Source: Diaphorobacter aerolatus
GTDB taxonomy: Bacteria; Pseudomonadota; Gammaproteobacteria; Burkholderiales; Burkholderiaceae_C
DNA: 64,000 nt
Direction: 5' to 3'
Assembly (NCBI RefSeq): GCF_014489535.1
Contig: NZ_CP060783.1
Location: 3,803,501 to 3,867,500, forward strand
Shown here: piece after piece, positions 1 to 10,077 of the stretch
How the letters are laid out: the number at the start of each line of letters is the position of its first letter
Position numbering within the stretch: the stretch's first letter is position 1
The notes under the pieces: model-generated
The model's input: only the letters and a program-made list of their open reading frames with translations
Told to the model about the DNA's origin: nothing
Database searches by the model: none
Position numbers and translations under genes: made by a program

Positions 1-432
1 CCACAACTGGCATTTCTGGGCCGCTGGCAGCAGGCGCGCGGCGTGCCGAGCATTGCGCTGTACGCGCAGTCGGCGTGCGCGATGCTGCTTATCCTGCTCG
101 GCGACACTATGCGCAGCGGCTTTCAGACCATGGTGGATTTCACGGCGCCGGTGTTCTGGCTGTTCTTCCTGCTCTCGACACTCGCTCTCATCGTGCTGCG
201 CGTGCGCGAGCCGCACGCCGAGCGCCCGTTCCGCGTACCGTTTTATCCGCTACTGCCGCTGATCTTTGCAGGCGTGTGCGGCTATATGCTGTGGTCTTCG
301 CTTGTCTACGTGCGCATCGGTGCATGGGTAGGCGTCGCGGTGCTGGCGGTGGGCGGAGTGCTGCTTTGGTGGCTTGAACGCGGAGCTGCACCTGCGGTTG
401 ATGACGCACGCGGAGATGGAAACCGTATTTGA
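1..432 (+). CDS. APC-superfamily amino acid permease, C-terminal part (cut by window edge)
   Basis: The reading frame is open from base 1, so only the last ~143 residues of a longer membrane protein are present. The translation has about four hydrophobic stretches, around APVFWLFFLLSTLALIVL, PLLPLIFAGVCGYMLWSSLV and GAWVGVAVLAVGGVLLWWL. Between them lies the short basic loop with RVREPHAERPFRVPFYPLLP, a pattern typical of the last helices of APC-family amino acid permeases (a conserved RPF(R/K)xP motif before the penultimate helices). It would act in the inner membrane as an amino acid/proton or exchange transporter. The substrate cannot be told from this end of the protein. Confidence 0.8.
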   Translation, partial: PQLAFLGRWQQARGVPSIALYAQSACAMLLILLGDTMRSGFQTMVDFTAPVFWLFFLLSTLALIVLRVREPHAERPFRVPFYPLLPLIFAGVCGYMLWSSLVYVRIGAWVGVAVLAVGGVLLWWLERGAAPAVDDARGDGNRI

Positions 433-521
433 AAATGGGGTGCGAGGCTTTTCATGACCCCGGATCGGTGCATGCAAGCGCTTGGGGGTAGAAATGGCTA
501 CCGGATTCACCCGGGAAAAGT

Positions 522-827
522 GGCTTTGATCCCGGGCGCGGGTGCCTATGCAGCATCCAAGGCAGCAGTGGCGGTGCTGACGCGTACGGCGGCACTTGAG
601 GCCATTGGCAGCGGGATTCGCATCAACAGCGTCAGCCCAGGCCCGTGGATACGCCCATGTCCTTGCGACCCGGCGAGGATCGCGCCGCTCGCATGGCGCA
701 GACCAATCCCTCCAGGCGTGTTGCCAAGCTGGAGGAGATCGCAGCCGCCGCGCGCTGGTTGTGTTCCGACGAGGCGCAGTATCTGGTGGGGCACGATCTG
801 GTGGTGGATGGAGGTGCGTCCATTTGA
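522..827 (+). pseudogene. SDR-family oxidoreductase remnant (5' truncated and frameshifted)
   Basis: Two overlapping frames together give the last ~100 residues of a classical short-chain dehydrogenase: the catalytic YAASKAAVAVLTRTAALE helix, IRINSVSPGP, then VDTPMSLRPGEDRAARM and the C-terminal AARWLCSDEAQYLVGHDL with VDGGASI. The frame changes near 642-646; adding one G before 'gtggatacg' restores a continuous reading. The N-terminal half, including the Gly-rich NAD(P) motif and the NAG motif, is absent, because only ~90 bp separate this from the permease stop. This is therefore a truncated, non-functional relic whatever the cause of the frameshift. Confidence 0.75.
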
Positions 828-1049
828 ATTGGAAGAATCACATACATAGTCAATAGGTAGAAACGCCTCCCCAATTCGCGGGATGTGCAAAACGCCGTAA
901 GTTGAATAGCATGCGCTACTTGTTTCAATAGTAAACAAACGTATGCATCGCACAAAAGCCACGCATTGTTAACGAGTGCGTTGCAATTGAGTGTCCGATC
1001 TCATTCAACTGCGGTGGGCCGGTGAGCCTGCTTGAAGAAAGCCAGTGCC

Positions 1050-3537
1050 ATGAAGCGCCTATGTCCAAGCAATGCGTTGTCAGCCTCTGTCGCTGGGCGG
1101 ATTCTCGTGTCGCAAATGTCGCGGTGGTCTGCCATCAGGATCATGTTTGCTGTCACGGCGCTACTGGGCTTCAGCGCTGTTTCGCAGGCGCAGAGCTGCG
1201 CTGTCGGCGAGACTCCGGCGGCGTTTGGATTTACCGGCGGCGAACAGACCACAACGGTTCCCGCAGGCGTGCACTCATTGACGGTGTACCTTAGCGGCGC
1301 ACAAGGGGGCGCCGGTCGAAGCGGAGCGGGGACCATCGGCAATAGTCCTAACTCTCCTGGCGGAGCAGGCGGCCTGGGTGGCAGAGTGCGCGGTACGTTG
1401 TCAGTCACGCCCGGGTCTACCTTGTCAATCTGGGTGGGAGGCCAAGGCTCGCAAGCGGTCAATCCCGGTGGACTGGGTGAAGGCACGAATGGCATCGGTG
1501 GCGGCGCGACGGATCTGCGCGTGGGCGGCAATGGCATTGGCAACCGTGTTGCCATCGCGGGCGGCGGCGGTGGTGGCGGCAATGCGGGGTGGAGCGATTC
1601 CGTGGTCGCAGGGGGCGTGGGTGGTGTGGGGGTGGTGGTATCGGAGGCGCGGGTGCTACGGTGCCGAGTGGCGTTGGCCCCTACGGCGGTGGCGGTGGCA
1701 CGGTGGGAACGGGCGGCGCCGCAGGGGTGGCTGCGGAAATTTTCCCGCCACTGCAGGAAATGCTACCGATGGCAAAGGCGGCGACTCACGCAATTTCTCG
1801 GGCTCCTTTGTCGGTGCCGGATATGGCGGCGGTGGTGGCGGTGGTGCGACGATCGGGGGCGGCGGGGGCGGCGCTGGCGTGGGCACGACAGGGTGCGCTC
1901 AAAACTGGAATGGCGGCGGCGGTGGCGGCGCGGGAGGCCGCTCTGCGGCGACGGGGCTCGCGGCCGTCGTTTTCAACAATGGGGTGCAATCTGGCGATGG
2001 CGCGGCCTTGATCTGTTTTGCGCAGACCGATTTTTCGGTGGGAGGCCCGGTTTCTGGTCACACCGGCCCGGTTACCTTGCAATTGAGCGCGACGAACCCC
2101 GCGACCAATCAGCAAGCGGTGGTCGCGCAAGCGGCAAGCTCTTATGTGTTTTCAGCACGAATTTCCAGCAACGCAGACTGGGCTGTTAGCGTATTGAGTG
2201 CGCCAGTGGGACAGTTGTGCAGAGTCAACCCGGCCAGCGGCACGGTAGTCGGCGCGGATGTCAGCAATGCCGCACTGAGCTGCACGACGGTATCGGTTGC
2301 ATTGTCACCGTCAACACTGCCAAATACGGCTTTCAACACGGCCTACTCACAGACGCTATCGGCCAGCAGTGCCAACGGCGGTGCAGGCCCATACACGTTT
2401 AGGGTATCGGCGGGAGCGTTGCCTCCGGGTCTCGCGCTTTCAAGCGCGGGCGTGCTGTCTGGCACACCCATTGCCGCTGGCGCATTCAATTTCACCGTCA
2501 ACGCGACATCGGGCAACGGCTTCATCGGTGCACAAGCCTATACGCTGGTCATCGCCAGGGCGGCTCAGGTCATCACCAACTTCGTGGCCACGCCTGCCAC
2601 GCCGGTTTTCAGCGAAAGCGGCAATTTCAGTGTCTCTGCCACGGGTGGCCTTTCGGGCTTGCCCGTCACGTTCGGTGTCGCGCCCGCCAGTGCGGCGGTA
2701 TGTTCGTCGGGTGGCGCAAACGGCGCAACCATTTCCATGCTTGCTGCCGGCACCTGCGCGATTCGGGCTGATCAGGCAGGCAATGCCAACTATGCGGCCG
2801 CCACGCAGGCTCAACAAAATTTCGTCGTCGGCAAGGCACCGCAAACCATCACCTTCACGTCGACGATTCCGACCAACGCCAAGGTTGGCGGAACCTATGC
2901 CAGCGCGGTGTCTGGGGGCAAATCCACAAGTGCAGTGGAACTGACCATCGATGCCAGCACCGCAACCCATTGCACGATATCCGGCAATGTGATCTCGTTT
3001 GTGGCGAAAGGTGCCTGCCTGATCAATGCCAATCAGAAAGGCGATGCCAACTACGCCGACGCGACGCAAGCTCAACAAACCGTGTCCATTGATCAAGCCG
3101 GAACGGTGGTGGCTGTGGCGTCCTCGCTCAATCCATCCAAACCTGGAGATGAGGTGGCGTTCACGGTCAATGTGGGCGTGGATCCCGCCAAACGTGCTCG
3201 CGCCAGTGGTGTCACAAAAGCTGCGCCAGTGCCCACGGGTACCGTCACCGTTTCAAACAAAGGCACCGAGCTTGGAGCGACGGCACTCGACGTCTCAGGC
3301 CAGGCAGTCGTCCGGACCAAAGCGCTGACCACTGTTGGCGACCACGTTCTCGTGATCAGCTACAGCGGGGATGCGAACAACGCAGCGGCCACATCCAGTT
3401 TTACCCAGACAGTGGTTGCCGCGCCGGTGATTGCGCCGACTCCTGTTCCGGCAACCAGCAGTGGGGCGCTGATGCTTCTTTCCGTTGCGTTGGCGGGATG
3501 TGTTGCCTTGGGGTTGCGCCGCGCCAGCATCGGTTGA
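1050..3537 (+). CDS. Secreted Gly-rich / Ig-like repeat surface protein with CTERM-like tail (two frame breaks)
   Basis: Predicted exported cell-surface protein of about 830 residues. A signal peptide ends near SAVSQA-QSC. Next come a domain like the ALK/LTK glycine-rich family (TTTVPAGVHSLTVYLSGAQG, VTPGSTLSIWVGGQG, GGGATDLRVGG, long Gly runs), a putative-Ig He_PIG domain (LPPGLALSSAGVLSGTP), two similar ~85-residue repeats ending in GNANYAAATQAQQ and GDANYADATQAQQ, and a bacterial Ig-3 type domain. The C-terminus, PVPATSSGALMLLSVALAG followed by LRRASIG, resembles an IPTL-CTERM sorting tail but lacks the usual Trp. The frame breaks twice, at G runs 1628-1632 and 1724-1727; one extra G at each gives a single frame. 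Start choice: ATG 1050 or ATG 1116 (MSRWSAIRIMFAV), which gives the more compact signal peptide. Function unknown; adhesion is a guess. Confidence 0.65.
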
Positions 3538-3603
3538 CCCATAGCGGAAGGGCGGGCCGTCCATAGCAGGCGAAGGGCGTTTACGCGAAATCGCGCGCAC
3601 TCT

Positions 3604-4520
3604 CTACCCAGCGCCTGTGCCTCCATCACTGCTTAACGCCGCGCCGGTTGCAAACGTCAAGTCCGGAGAGGCCATGGCCACGATGAAAGCGGCGATTTCC
3701 TCTGGCCGCGCCATGCGTTTGAGGCCCCGCACCGCAGACTTACCCCATTGCGCCGCTCCGACTTGCCAGGCGGCGTCGGGCACATTCTCCATACCGGCGG
3801 CTCTTCGAACCAAGGCTGTGTCCGTGGTTCCTGGCAAGATGGCATTGATCCTTATGCCTTTGTCGCCATAGTCCAAAGCGGCTGACCGGACCATGCCAAC
3901 CAGACCGGCCTTGGACGCAACATAGGCGCTTTGCGCCGCGCCGGCAACGTTGGCGACCGAGGACGCAATCACCAGAATGCGCCCACCGCCCGCAGCCAGC
4001 ATTGGCGGCACCGAATGCTTCAGCGTGAAAAATCCACCGCGCAGATTGGTATCGATAACGTCCTGCCACTCGGCTGTGCTGTATGAATGCAGGGCTTTCT
4101 GCACAGTGATGCCTGCATTGGCCACCACGATATCCAATGAACCGTAACGCTGTCGTGCCTGCTCGATCAAGCGGGCTACGTCGTCCTCCACCCGTACATC
4201 CGCCTGCACATACTCAGCCTGTCCGCCTGCCTGCGAAATTGCTTGCTGCGCTGCCTGCCCCAACGCGGCACGGCGTCCGCAGAAAACGACCTTGGCGCCT
4301 TGTCTCGCAAACAGCTTGCATGTCGCCAATCCAATGCCGCTAGTGCCCCCGGTGACGACGACGACCTGGTTGGCAAAGCGCTCCGTTGCTTGCAGTTCCA
4401 CCGATGCCGCGGGCTTTGAATTTGCTCCCAGTGCCGCACCTGCCACGGTGCCAACGGCGAGGCCCCGACAGAGCTGAGGACAGTTCGACGAACAGGGTTG
4501 AATGGTAAGGTGAAGGCCAT
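3604..4520 (-). CDS. SDR-family oxidoreductase with probable Tat signal (frame break near the 5' end)
   Basis: Classical SDR: VVVVTGGTSGIGLA is the TGxxxGIG cofactor motif, followed by VANAG, the catalytic Ser in VIASSVANV and YVASK, and a C-terminal SSDGG. Cofactor preference is unclear, though CGRR after beta-2 suggests NADP(H). In the frame of the enzyme the N-terminus is odd, but ATG 4520 in a neighbouring frame encodes MAFTLPFNPVRRTVLSSVG. Adding one base in the C run 4463-4466 (plus strand) joins this to GLAVGTVAGAALGANS, making a standard twin-arginine signal of about 37 residues. The enzyme may thus act in the periplasm. It is divergent from the TetR gene, with palindromes between them, so it is the likely TetR target. 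Without the frame repair, translation would start upstream at 4563 or internally. Confidence 0.75.
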
Positions 4521-4575
4521 TGTGATCCAATAAAATTAACAATGAACATTTCGATTGAAGCACATGAAATTAACG

Positions 4576-4590
4576 ATGTAAATATTACAT
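4576..4590. promoter_or_regulatory. Candidate TetR operator (inverted repeat ATGTAA-N3-TTACAT)
   Basis: A perfect 6-bp inverted repeat with a 3-bp centre lies in the 105-bp gap between the divergent SDR and TetR genes. A second palindrome, TTGCTAGCAA, follows at 4590-4599. TetR regulators commonly bind such palindromes between themselves and a divergent target. The site assignment is inferred from position and symmetry. Confidence 0.5.
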
Positions 4591-4625
4591 TGCTAGCAAA
4601 TGTATTTGGAAAAGGCCGTTGAAGC

Positions 4626-5276
4626 ATGACCACTGAAGCTTCGTCCAGAAAACGAGGGGAAAAACACGGTGACTTGAGAGCGGCGCTTATTGCCGCCGCC
4701 CTTGATGTGCTCGAGCGCGTGGGGCCTGAGCGCCTGTCGTTGCGAGAAGTAGCGCGTCTGGCCGGTGTGTCGCAAGCTGCGCCTTACAACCATTTTGCAG
4801 ACCGCGAAGCGATCCTGGCCGAGTTGGCTGCATTGGGTTTTCAATTGCTTACCGAAAGGCAGGACAGCGCTCCTTCGCTATGCCTTGATGACCAATCCAT
4901 GTTGGAGCAACTCGGCGTGGCCTATGTGCGCTTCGCGTGTGACAAGCCAGCGCTCTACCGCTTGATGTTCGGTGCCGGAGTCAACGGACAGGGCTGGCAT
5001 GCCTATCCGACGGTCTCGAAAGCCAAGTCGCAAAGTTTTATGCCGGTTCGGAACGTCGTAGGGCGTTTGATTGCGCGTCCCGACGCTGTCGGTAAAAACG
5101 ACGATGCCGCCATGGTGTGTTGGGCCGTGGTGCACGGTATTTCGATGCTGCTCATCGATGGGACATTGACTCAGCGGGTAACTTCCGCCGCTGAAGCAGA
5201 TGATATGACGCGTCGATCCATTGCTGTGTTGCTCAATGGGCTAGGGCCCGTTCACCCAACCCACGGGGTCGCGTAG
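4626..5276 (+). CDS. TetR/AcrR-family transcriptional regulator
   Basis: 216 residues, normal for the family. The N-terminal helix-turn-helix is clear: LIAAALDVLERVGPERLSLR, EVARLAGVSQAAPYNHFADR and EAILAELAA match the TetR_N pattern of helix 1, the helix-turn-helix and the Y(N)HF recognition segment. The C-terminal part (YVRFACDKPALYRLMFGAG) resembles the ligand-binding/dimerisation domain of the WHG subgroup. It starts at ATG 4626 and is divergent from the Tat-SDR gene, so it probably represses that gene and itself through the palindromes at 4576-4599. The effector is unknown. Confidence 0.85.
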   Translation: MTTEASSRKRGEKHGDLRAALIAAALDVLERVGPERLSLREVARLAGVSQAAPYNHFADREAILAELAALGFQLLTERQDSAPSLCLDDQSMLEQLGVAYVRFACDKPALYRLMFGAGVNGQGWHAYPTVSKAKSQSFMPVRNVVGRLIARPDAVGKNDDAAMVCWAVVHGISMLLIDGTLTQRVTSAAEADDMTRRSIAVLLNGLGPVHPTHGVA

Positions 5277-5681
5277 GGCAGACGTGGCCGCCAACGCCGG
5301 CCCCACAATACCCCAGTTATGTGGTGCGCGAAGCCGCACCTGTCGCAGAAGCCGTGAAACAAGGATCGGATTTCTCGCGCCGGTCCAAGCGCGTGGCGAC
5401 CGCGGACGGCAAATCCCTTTCCACCCGCAACATATGGTTCATCTGAACAATAGACGAAAGTTCATATTTTCGCTCATCCGTTCTTATAAGGTTGGGGTAT
5501 GATATTTTGCTATCACAGTCGACTGCCCGATTGGCAGGCCGCCTCGAGCGGCAGGGGTATTCAGGCTACCGCACCGACCCTGTAAGAGTTCGTCGCGGTC
5601 AAACCCTCTGCAGCATTGTTAATTTGTCCCGGAAAACATCTACGTCGCGTGAGATTTTCTTGGAAAATTTATTGAGTTGAT
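5277..5681. other. Intergenic region without a convincing gene
   Basis: About 400 bp between the TetR gene and the first IPTL-CTERM gene. A ~45-codon open stretch at 5285-5440 (reading VREAAPVAEAVKQGSDFSRR) has no start of its own and could be a remnant of an older gene, but I recognise no family. The distal part is AT-richer (5450-5520, including 'ttataaggttggggtatgatattt') and probably holds the promoter and leader of the 5682 gene. Confidence 0.4.
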
Positions 5682-7646
5682 ATGAACCATTTTCTTTTGC
5701 CAGCTCGACAATTGTTCGCGGGAATTGCAATCATGAGCGCCTGCGCCCTGGCTGGCGCGCAGAGTTTGCCACTGGCTTGCACAAAAGGAAGCTTTTATCA
5801 GCTGAATACTCCGACTACGACGACGACAGAATTTTTCCGAATCGATCCAAGTACCAGTCCGTATACACGAAATCTTGTTTACACCATCACGGGTAGTTCA
5901 CTCAATGGGTTGGCATATAACCCGCAAGACGGCTACATGTATGCCGTGAACAATTCGACGACTGCTGCCAACTTTAAACTTTTTCGCTTGGGTGCCACGG
6001 ACGCCGGTATCAGCGCTCCAATTACCGGAGCCACTGGTATTTCGGCTACTCGCAACAGTGGCTCTTTTGATGCCCACGGCAACATGTTCATCGTAGATGG
6101 TGCTGCCCCGCAAAAGCTTTACAGGATCACGGGCGCTGCCAGCATGCAACCGGTCGCGTCGCAAATCACACTAGCCGCAGACACAAGCCCGCCAAGCGGC
6201 TTTACCGGTTTCCCCACGGCCTATGTTACCGATGTCGTATATAGCCCGGCGGAGAGCAATGCGGACTTGGTGGTGCTGTATGGGACAAGAGGGCCTGAAA
6301 GCGGCAGTGTCTACCTCTACCGAATTGCGATTGCCAACCCTTCTTCTGCCTCGCCTGGGCCTGCTCAAGTTTCTCGAAGAGTCGCTAGCGGGTTGCCCAC
6401 TAACATACTCTATGGGTCTGCTTATTTTGACGCCAGTGGGCAGCTCTACGTTTCGGACAATGCCAATAAATTCTATAAGTACGACCCTGTGACTTTCAGG
6501 TTCACCCTGACCTCGACGGGTACCGGTACCACGTTGACCAATACGGATGGAACCAGTTGCATTGCGCTCCCCCAGCTTGATGTGGTCAAACAGGGAGCCA
6601 CGCCAGCAATGGCAGGAAATGCGTATACCTTCGACGTCCCTTATACCGTCACGGTCGGCAATACAGGAACGGTGACTGCGCCAAGAGTTCAAGTAAGCGA
6701 GAACCTGCGCCAGACATTCTGGACAAATTCACCAAGCATTGCCATCGCCACCGCGCCCACAGTTTCCAATGGAAGCTGCACGACAAACCCGGCCTTTGAC
6801 GGCGTAAATCAATTCGCCTTATTGTCCGGAAATGATTCCCTGGCCGCAGGCGCAAGCTGCACGATCTCTTTTGTGGTGCGCGTAGGTTACGCGGATGTCA
6901 GCGCAGTCCCTACAGCCTCCCAAAAGAATACCGTTTTCGCGAGCACTACAGATACCACGGCGGCAAATCCCGGACCGTCCTGGCCTGTCGGATTTGACGA
7001 CACCACGGTACCGGTCAACCCGCCCGGACTGCTTGGAGATGACCGCTCCACCGACGGCGGCAGCCTGCCGTCCGTGCCCAATGGGGACGTTCCGAAACCA
7101 ACCGAGGTTGTTTTTCCCCCTCCCACAGCCCCTCTCCAGGCGGATATGACCGTCGCCATTAGCGGCGTACCTAACACGGTCAACCCTGGCAGCGCCGTGA
7201 GCGGTCAAATCGTGTGTACGAACAGTGGTCCTGATGCCGCCACGAATGCAACCTGCGGTGCGACTGCCGTGGACAGCGATGGGAACGCAGTATCTGTCTT
7301 GGTGAGCAACTGCGCTCCGGTGCCTCCCGCTGCTCTGCCCGCAGGCAGCGCAATGACCTGTCAAATCAGCTACACCGCGCCAAACGCTACCAACGCTTCA
7401 GGGCGGCCCATTACAGGCGTCTCGCTGACGGCGACGACGAATGCTACCAATGACAGCAACCCCGCCAACAATAGCGCCACTCATCTCGCGACTCTTGCTA
7501 CAGGCGGTGGTCCTGGCGATCCCGGCGGCCCTGGCGGCACTGACGGCATTAGCTCCGTACCCTCCCTATCTCAGTGGTCAATTGCGATTTTGACCTTGCT
7601 CCTGGGAATGTTGACGATTGCCGGGCGTCGAGTGCGTATCTTGTAA
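5682..7646 (+). CDS. IPTL-CTERM sorted surface protein, propeller-like plus DUF11-type repeats
   Basis: 654-residue exported protein. A signal peptide (FAGIAIMSACALAGA-QSLPL) precedes a ~270-residue domain with recurring FxIDPSTSPYTRN, LNGLAYNPQDGYMYAVNN and GSFDAHGNMFIVDG blades, like the propeller-type DUF6923 region found in many IPTL/PEP-CTERM proteins. Two DUF11-like modules follow (VPYTVTVGNTGTVTAPRVQV and GQIVCTNSGPDAATNATCGA), with paired Cys, then a Gly/Pro linker. The tail is a textbook IPTL-CTERM signal: SSVPSLSQWSIAILTLLLG, a hydrophobic helix and a basic end GRRVRIL. IPTL-CTERM signals are assigned to exosortase H, which is not in this window. Role: surface or envelope-associated protein, ligand unknown. 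Confidence 0.85.
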   Translation: MNHFLLPARQLFAGIAIMSACALAGAQSLPLACTKGSFYQLNTPTTTTTEFFRIDPSTSPYTRNLVYTITGSSLNGLAYNPQDGYMYAVNNSTTAANFKLFRLGATDAGISAPITGATGISATRNSGSFDAHGNMFIVDGAAPQKLYRITGAASMQPVASQITLAADTSPPSGFTGFPTAYVTDVVYSPAESNADLVVLYGTRGPESGSVYLYRIAIANPSSASPGPAQVSRRVASGLPTNILYGSAYFDASGQLYVSDNANKFYKYDPVTFRFTLTSTGTGTTLTNTDGTSCIALPQLDVVKQGATPAMAGNAYTFDVPYTVTVGNTGTVTAPRVQVSENLRQTFWTNSPSIAIATAPTVSNGSCTTNPAFDGVNQFALLSGNDSLAAGASCTISFVVRVGYADVSAVPTASQKNTVFASTTDTTAANPGPSWPVGFDDTTVPVNPPGLLGDDRSTDGGSLPSVPNGDVPKPTEVVFPPPTAPLQADMTVAISGVPNTVNPGSAVSGQIVCTNSGPDAATNATCGATAVDSDGNAVSVLVSNCAPVPPAALPAGSAMTCQISYTAPNATNASGRPITGVSLTATTNATNDSNPANNSATHLATLATGGGPGDPGGPGGTDGISSVPSLSQWSIAILTLLLGMLTIAGRRVRIL

Positions 7647-7952
7647 ATCCGGCTGATCGCACTATCCGATCACCGGGTGAGGAATCGGCCATCTAGCGAC
7701 TGGGCACGTGTCCGTTGACCGGCGAGGCAGATCATCCCCAACCTTGCGTTCTTCGGATCGGGCCACCGAATGCCCCCGGATTCCCCGCTGCAAAACAAGC
7801 TTGGCTAGCAATGCCCACTTGGCAAGATGCCCCGAAGGCGCGGCGGAGTCGTATCAAGTTTGGGGGGTGCCTTGTGACGTTACTCGAATAGTGCAGCGCC
7901 TCTGTTTTCCAGATCGTTTGTTTGTCGAAGCTACTTTTTTAGGATAAGTTCA
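7647..7952. other. Intergenic region, no gene recognised
   Basis: 306 bp between two surface-protein genes. Open stretches here have no recognisable protein features. The last ~30 bases contain a T-rich run and the ribosome-binding site AGGATAAG just upstream of ATG 7953. No clear terminator for the 5682 gene is visible. Confidence 0.4.
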
Positions 7953-9988
7953 ATGCGTTCCGTTGCTTGCTTTCGCTTAAGTCTTTTGGCGGCGTGTGTC
8001 ATGTTTGGTGCGCCCGGAGCTTGGGCTGCTTGCAGTGAGACTGCGGGGCGCTCCTATGCGCAGGCTGGAAGCACATGTACTGCAAACCTGAGTGCTTATA
8101 CGGGCGCGAGTGTGAATTTATTGGCCGATGGGGCTGGCTCCGTGCTCACTACAGTGGGCGATGTTGCCTTGAACACGAACAATGCTACCGGTCTTGCGGG
8201 TGGCTTTGGTGTGGCGACGGCGAGCAACGGCAGCGTGTTGAAGATTAATGGCAATATCAAGTTGAACCAGCGCGGATCGACCAATAGTTACGGCCTCGCT
8301 GGTGGCCCGGTGAATCCTACTGGCACGGGCGGGGCAAATTCAGTCCTCGTTACTGGAGATGCGGAAATTGTGATGGGTAGCGGTGGGGGTACCCGACGGG
8401 CGATCATGTCCAATGGGGTTGGCAGCTTGCTCACAATTCAAGGGAATACCAAAGTCACGTCCACGGGTGGCGCGAGCCATCGAGGCATGAGTGCGGAGGG
8501 CGGTGGCCAAATTGAGTACGCATCGGCAAGTATTGACTTGCGGGGCGATACAGCGACTGACCTGGGGTGCGGGTAGTCGGCGGAATCACAGCTCAGGCGC
8601 ATGGCACGGGCGACACGGAGATATGGGTCAACATGCCCGGGTCGTCGGGCTGGCTGGGAGACAGCGGCGGTACTTCGAAGATCGATGGCAAGTTGATGAT
8701 TCATGCCCAAGGCGCAGGAAGCAACGCGGTGAATTTGCTTGGCGCGGGCACACAAATGACCATTGGAGCCGACTCGTCGCTGAGTAGTACCCAAGGACCC
8801 GGTGTCCTTCTTCAAGGTACTCCAACATTCAGCGCCGGTAGCGGCTTGACGGTAGATGCGCTCGATGCATTTGTGTTGACCGCTGCCACCACGACCATGA
8901 GCCTGACGCAAACTCAAGTTACGGCGCAAGACAAGATCTGGCTGGCAACAGGCGGCGGCGCTACGCAGTTCAATGGACATGCTGGGAAATATCAAGGGAG
9001 CAGCGCTGTAGATGCCGGCACAACGCTCAATTTGACTTTGGATACCGCCGCCCAATGGATTTTGACTGGCGATTCCTCATATACCCAGTTGAGCCTGGAT
9101 AGTGGTGCGATTTATCAGGTCAGCGGTGCGAATCGCACGGTCACTGGACTGCTCGTCAATAGGGCTGGCGTGGTTGATTTGAGCGGAAACTCCCCACAGG
9201 TCAGCGATACCTTCACAACGGTAGGTTCCTACAGCGGTGGCGGGCAAATACGGTTGGATACGGCGTTGGGAGACTCCAGCTCGCCTACCGATATATTCGT
9301 GGTCAATGGCGATGTGAGTGGCGTAACCACGCTGGATGTTCGCAACGCAGGCGGTGTGGGCGCGGCTACCACCGGCAACGGAATACCCGTGGTACGGGTT
9401 ACCGGTATGGCGCCTGCGGGATCGTTTGCATTGGCGACAGGCCAGGTCACGGCGGGTTCGTACACCTATGTCTTGAACCAGGTGGGAGACACATGGTATC
9501 TGCAGTCCAAAGCGCTTCCGACTGAAAGCAGCGTCACTTGCGCTCCGCTGGAGTTGAATGATGCCGACAATCAGGTTAGCGCCTGCACCATCAGGCTCAG
9601 TCAACCCGCTCCTGCTCAGGGCCTGACCGTCCATCTGGCTTTGCCTCAGGCCAGCTCGCGCTACAGCACCACCTGCACCCCGTCAATGCTGGTGCCCGCT
9701 GGGGCTACGACACTCAACTGCACCATAACCGCCACGCCCAACACGGCGGTGGGCGATGGCAATGTAGTGGCTACGCTGGCAATCAATCCTCCCACCGCAG
9801 CCGGGACGTATACGGTAGCAGGCGCACCGGCGGTGATCACAGTCAGGGACGATGATCAGACGACACCTCCGGTATCCAACGGAAATGCCACGCCGGTTCC
9901 CACGCTTGGCCAGTGGGCGTTGACACTGCTGTCCCTGGTCTTGGCAGGATTTGCTGCGGTTCGCCTGCGCCGGGTCTGGGCGCATTGA
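7953..9988 (+). CDS. Autotransporter-passenger-like beta-helix protein with an IPTL-CTERM tail (one frame break)
   Basis: Exported protein of about 678 residues after joining two frames. A signal peptide (LSLLAACVMFGAPGAWA-ACSE) is followed by long repetitive beta-helix-like sequence rich in N, G, S and T. Residues encoded at about 9130-9510 carry the conserved pertactin/AIDA-type passenger end: VNRAGVVDLSGNSPQVSDTF, TVGSYSGGGQIRLDTALGD, SPTDIFVVNGDVSGVTTLDV and VRNAGGVGAATTGNGIPVVRV. No outer-membrane beta-barrel follows; instead there is a Calx-beta-like/Ig segment with paired Cys and a canonical IPTL-CTERM tail (ATPVPTLGQWALTLLSLVL, then RLRRVWAH). The frame breaks at G run 8564-8567; one extra G joins DTATDLG to VRVVGG. 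Probably anchored by exosortase H, which is not in this window. Confidence 0.75.
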
Positions 9989-10077
9989 TTTTTGCGGAGA
10001 GAATTGACCGCCAGACCGGCTTCTGCCCGCTTGAGCGCGTCAATGATCTGGCTGTCGGTGAAACGTGATTTCTTCAT
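9989..10077 (-). pseudogene. IS3-family transposase orfA, 5' stub
   Basis: Reading from 10077 on the minus strand gives MKKSRFTDSQIIDALKRAEA then GLAV, the typical first ~24 residues of IS3-family (IS407-like) OrfA. The match then stops abruptly at the 3' end of the surface-protein gene. Neither the rest of orfA nor orfB is present. A hairpin (GTAGAGA ... TCTCTAC, 10079-10106) lies in its leader. The stub marks a past insertion and deletion junction; I could not identify the terminal inverted repeat with certainty. The remaining ~200 bp to 10302 hold nothing recognised. Confidence 0.65.

Noticed and set aside
830..7950. Shared short motifs (GCATTGTTAA, CGTTTGTTT) upstream of the surface-protein genes
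   Set aside because: Ten-base and nine-base matches in different positions and orientations are within chance for this length.
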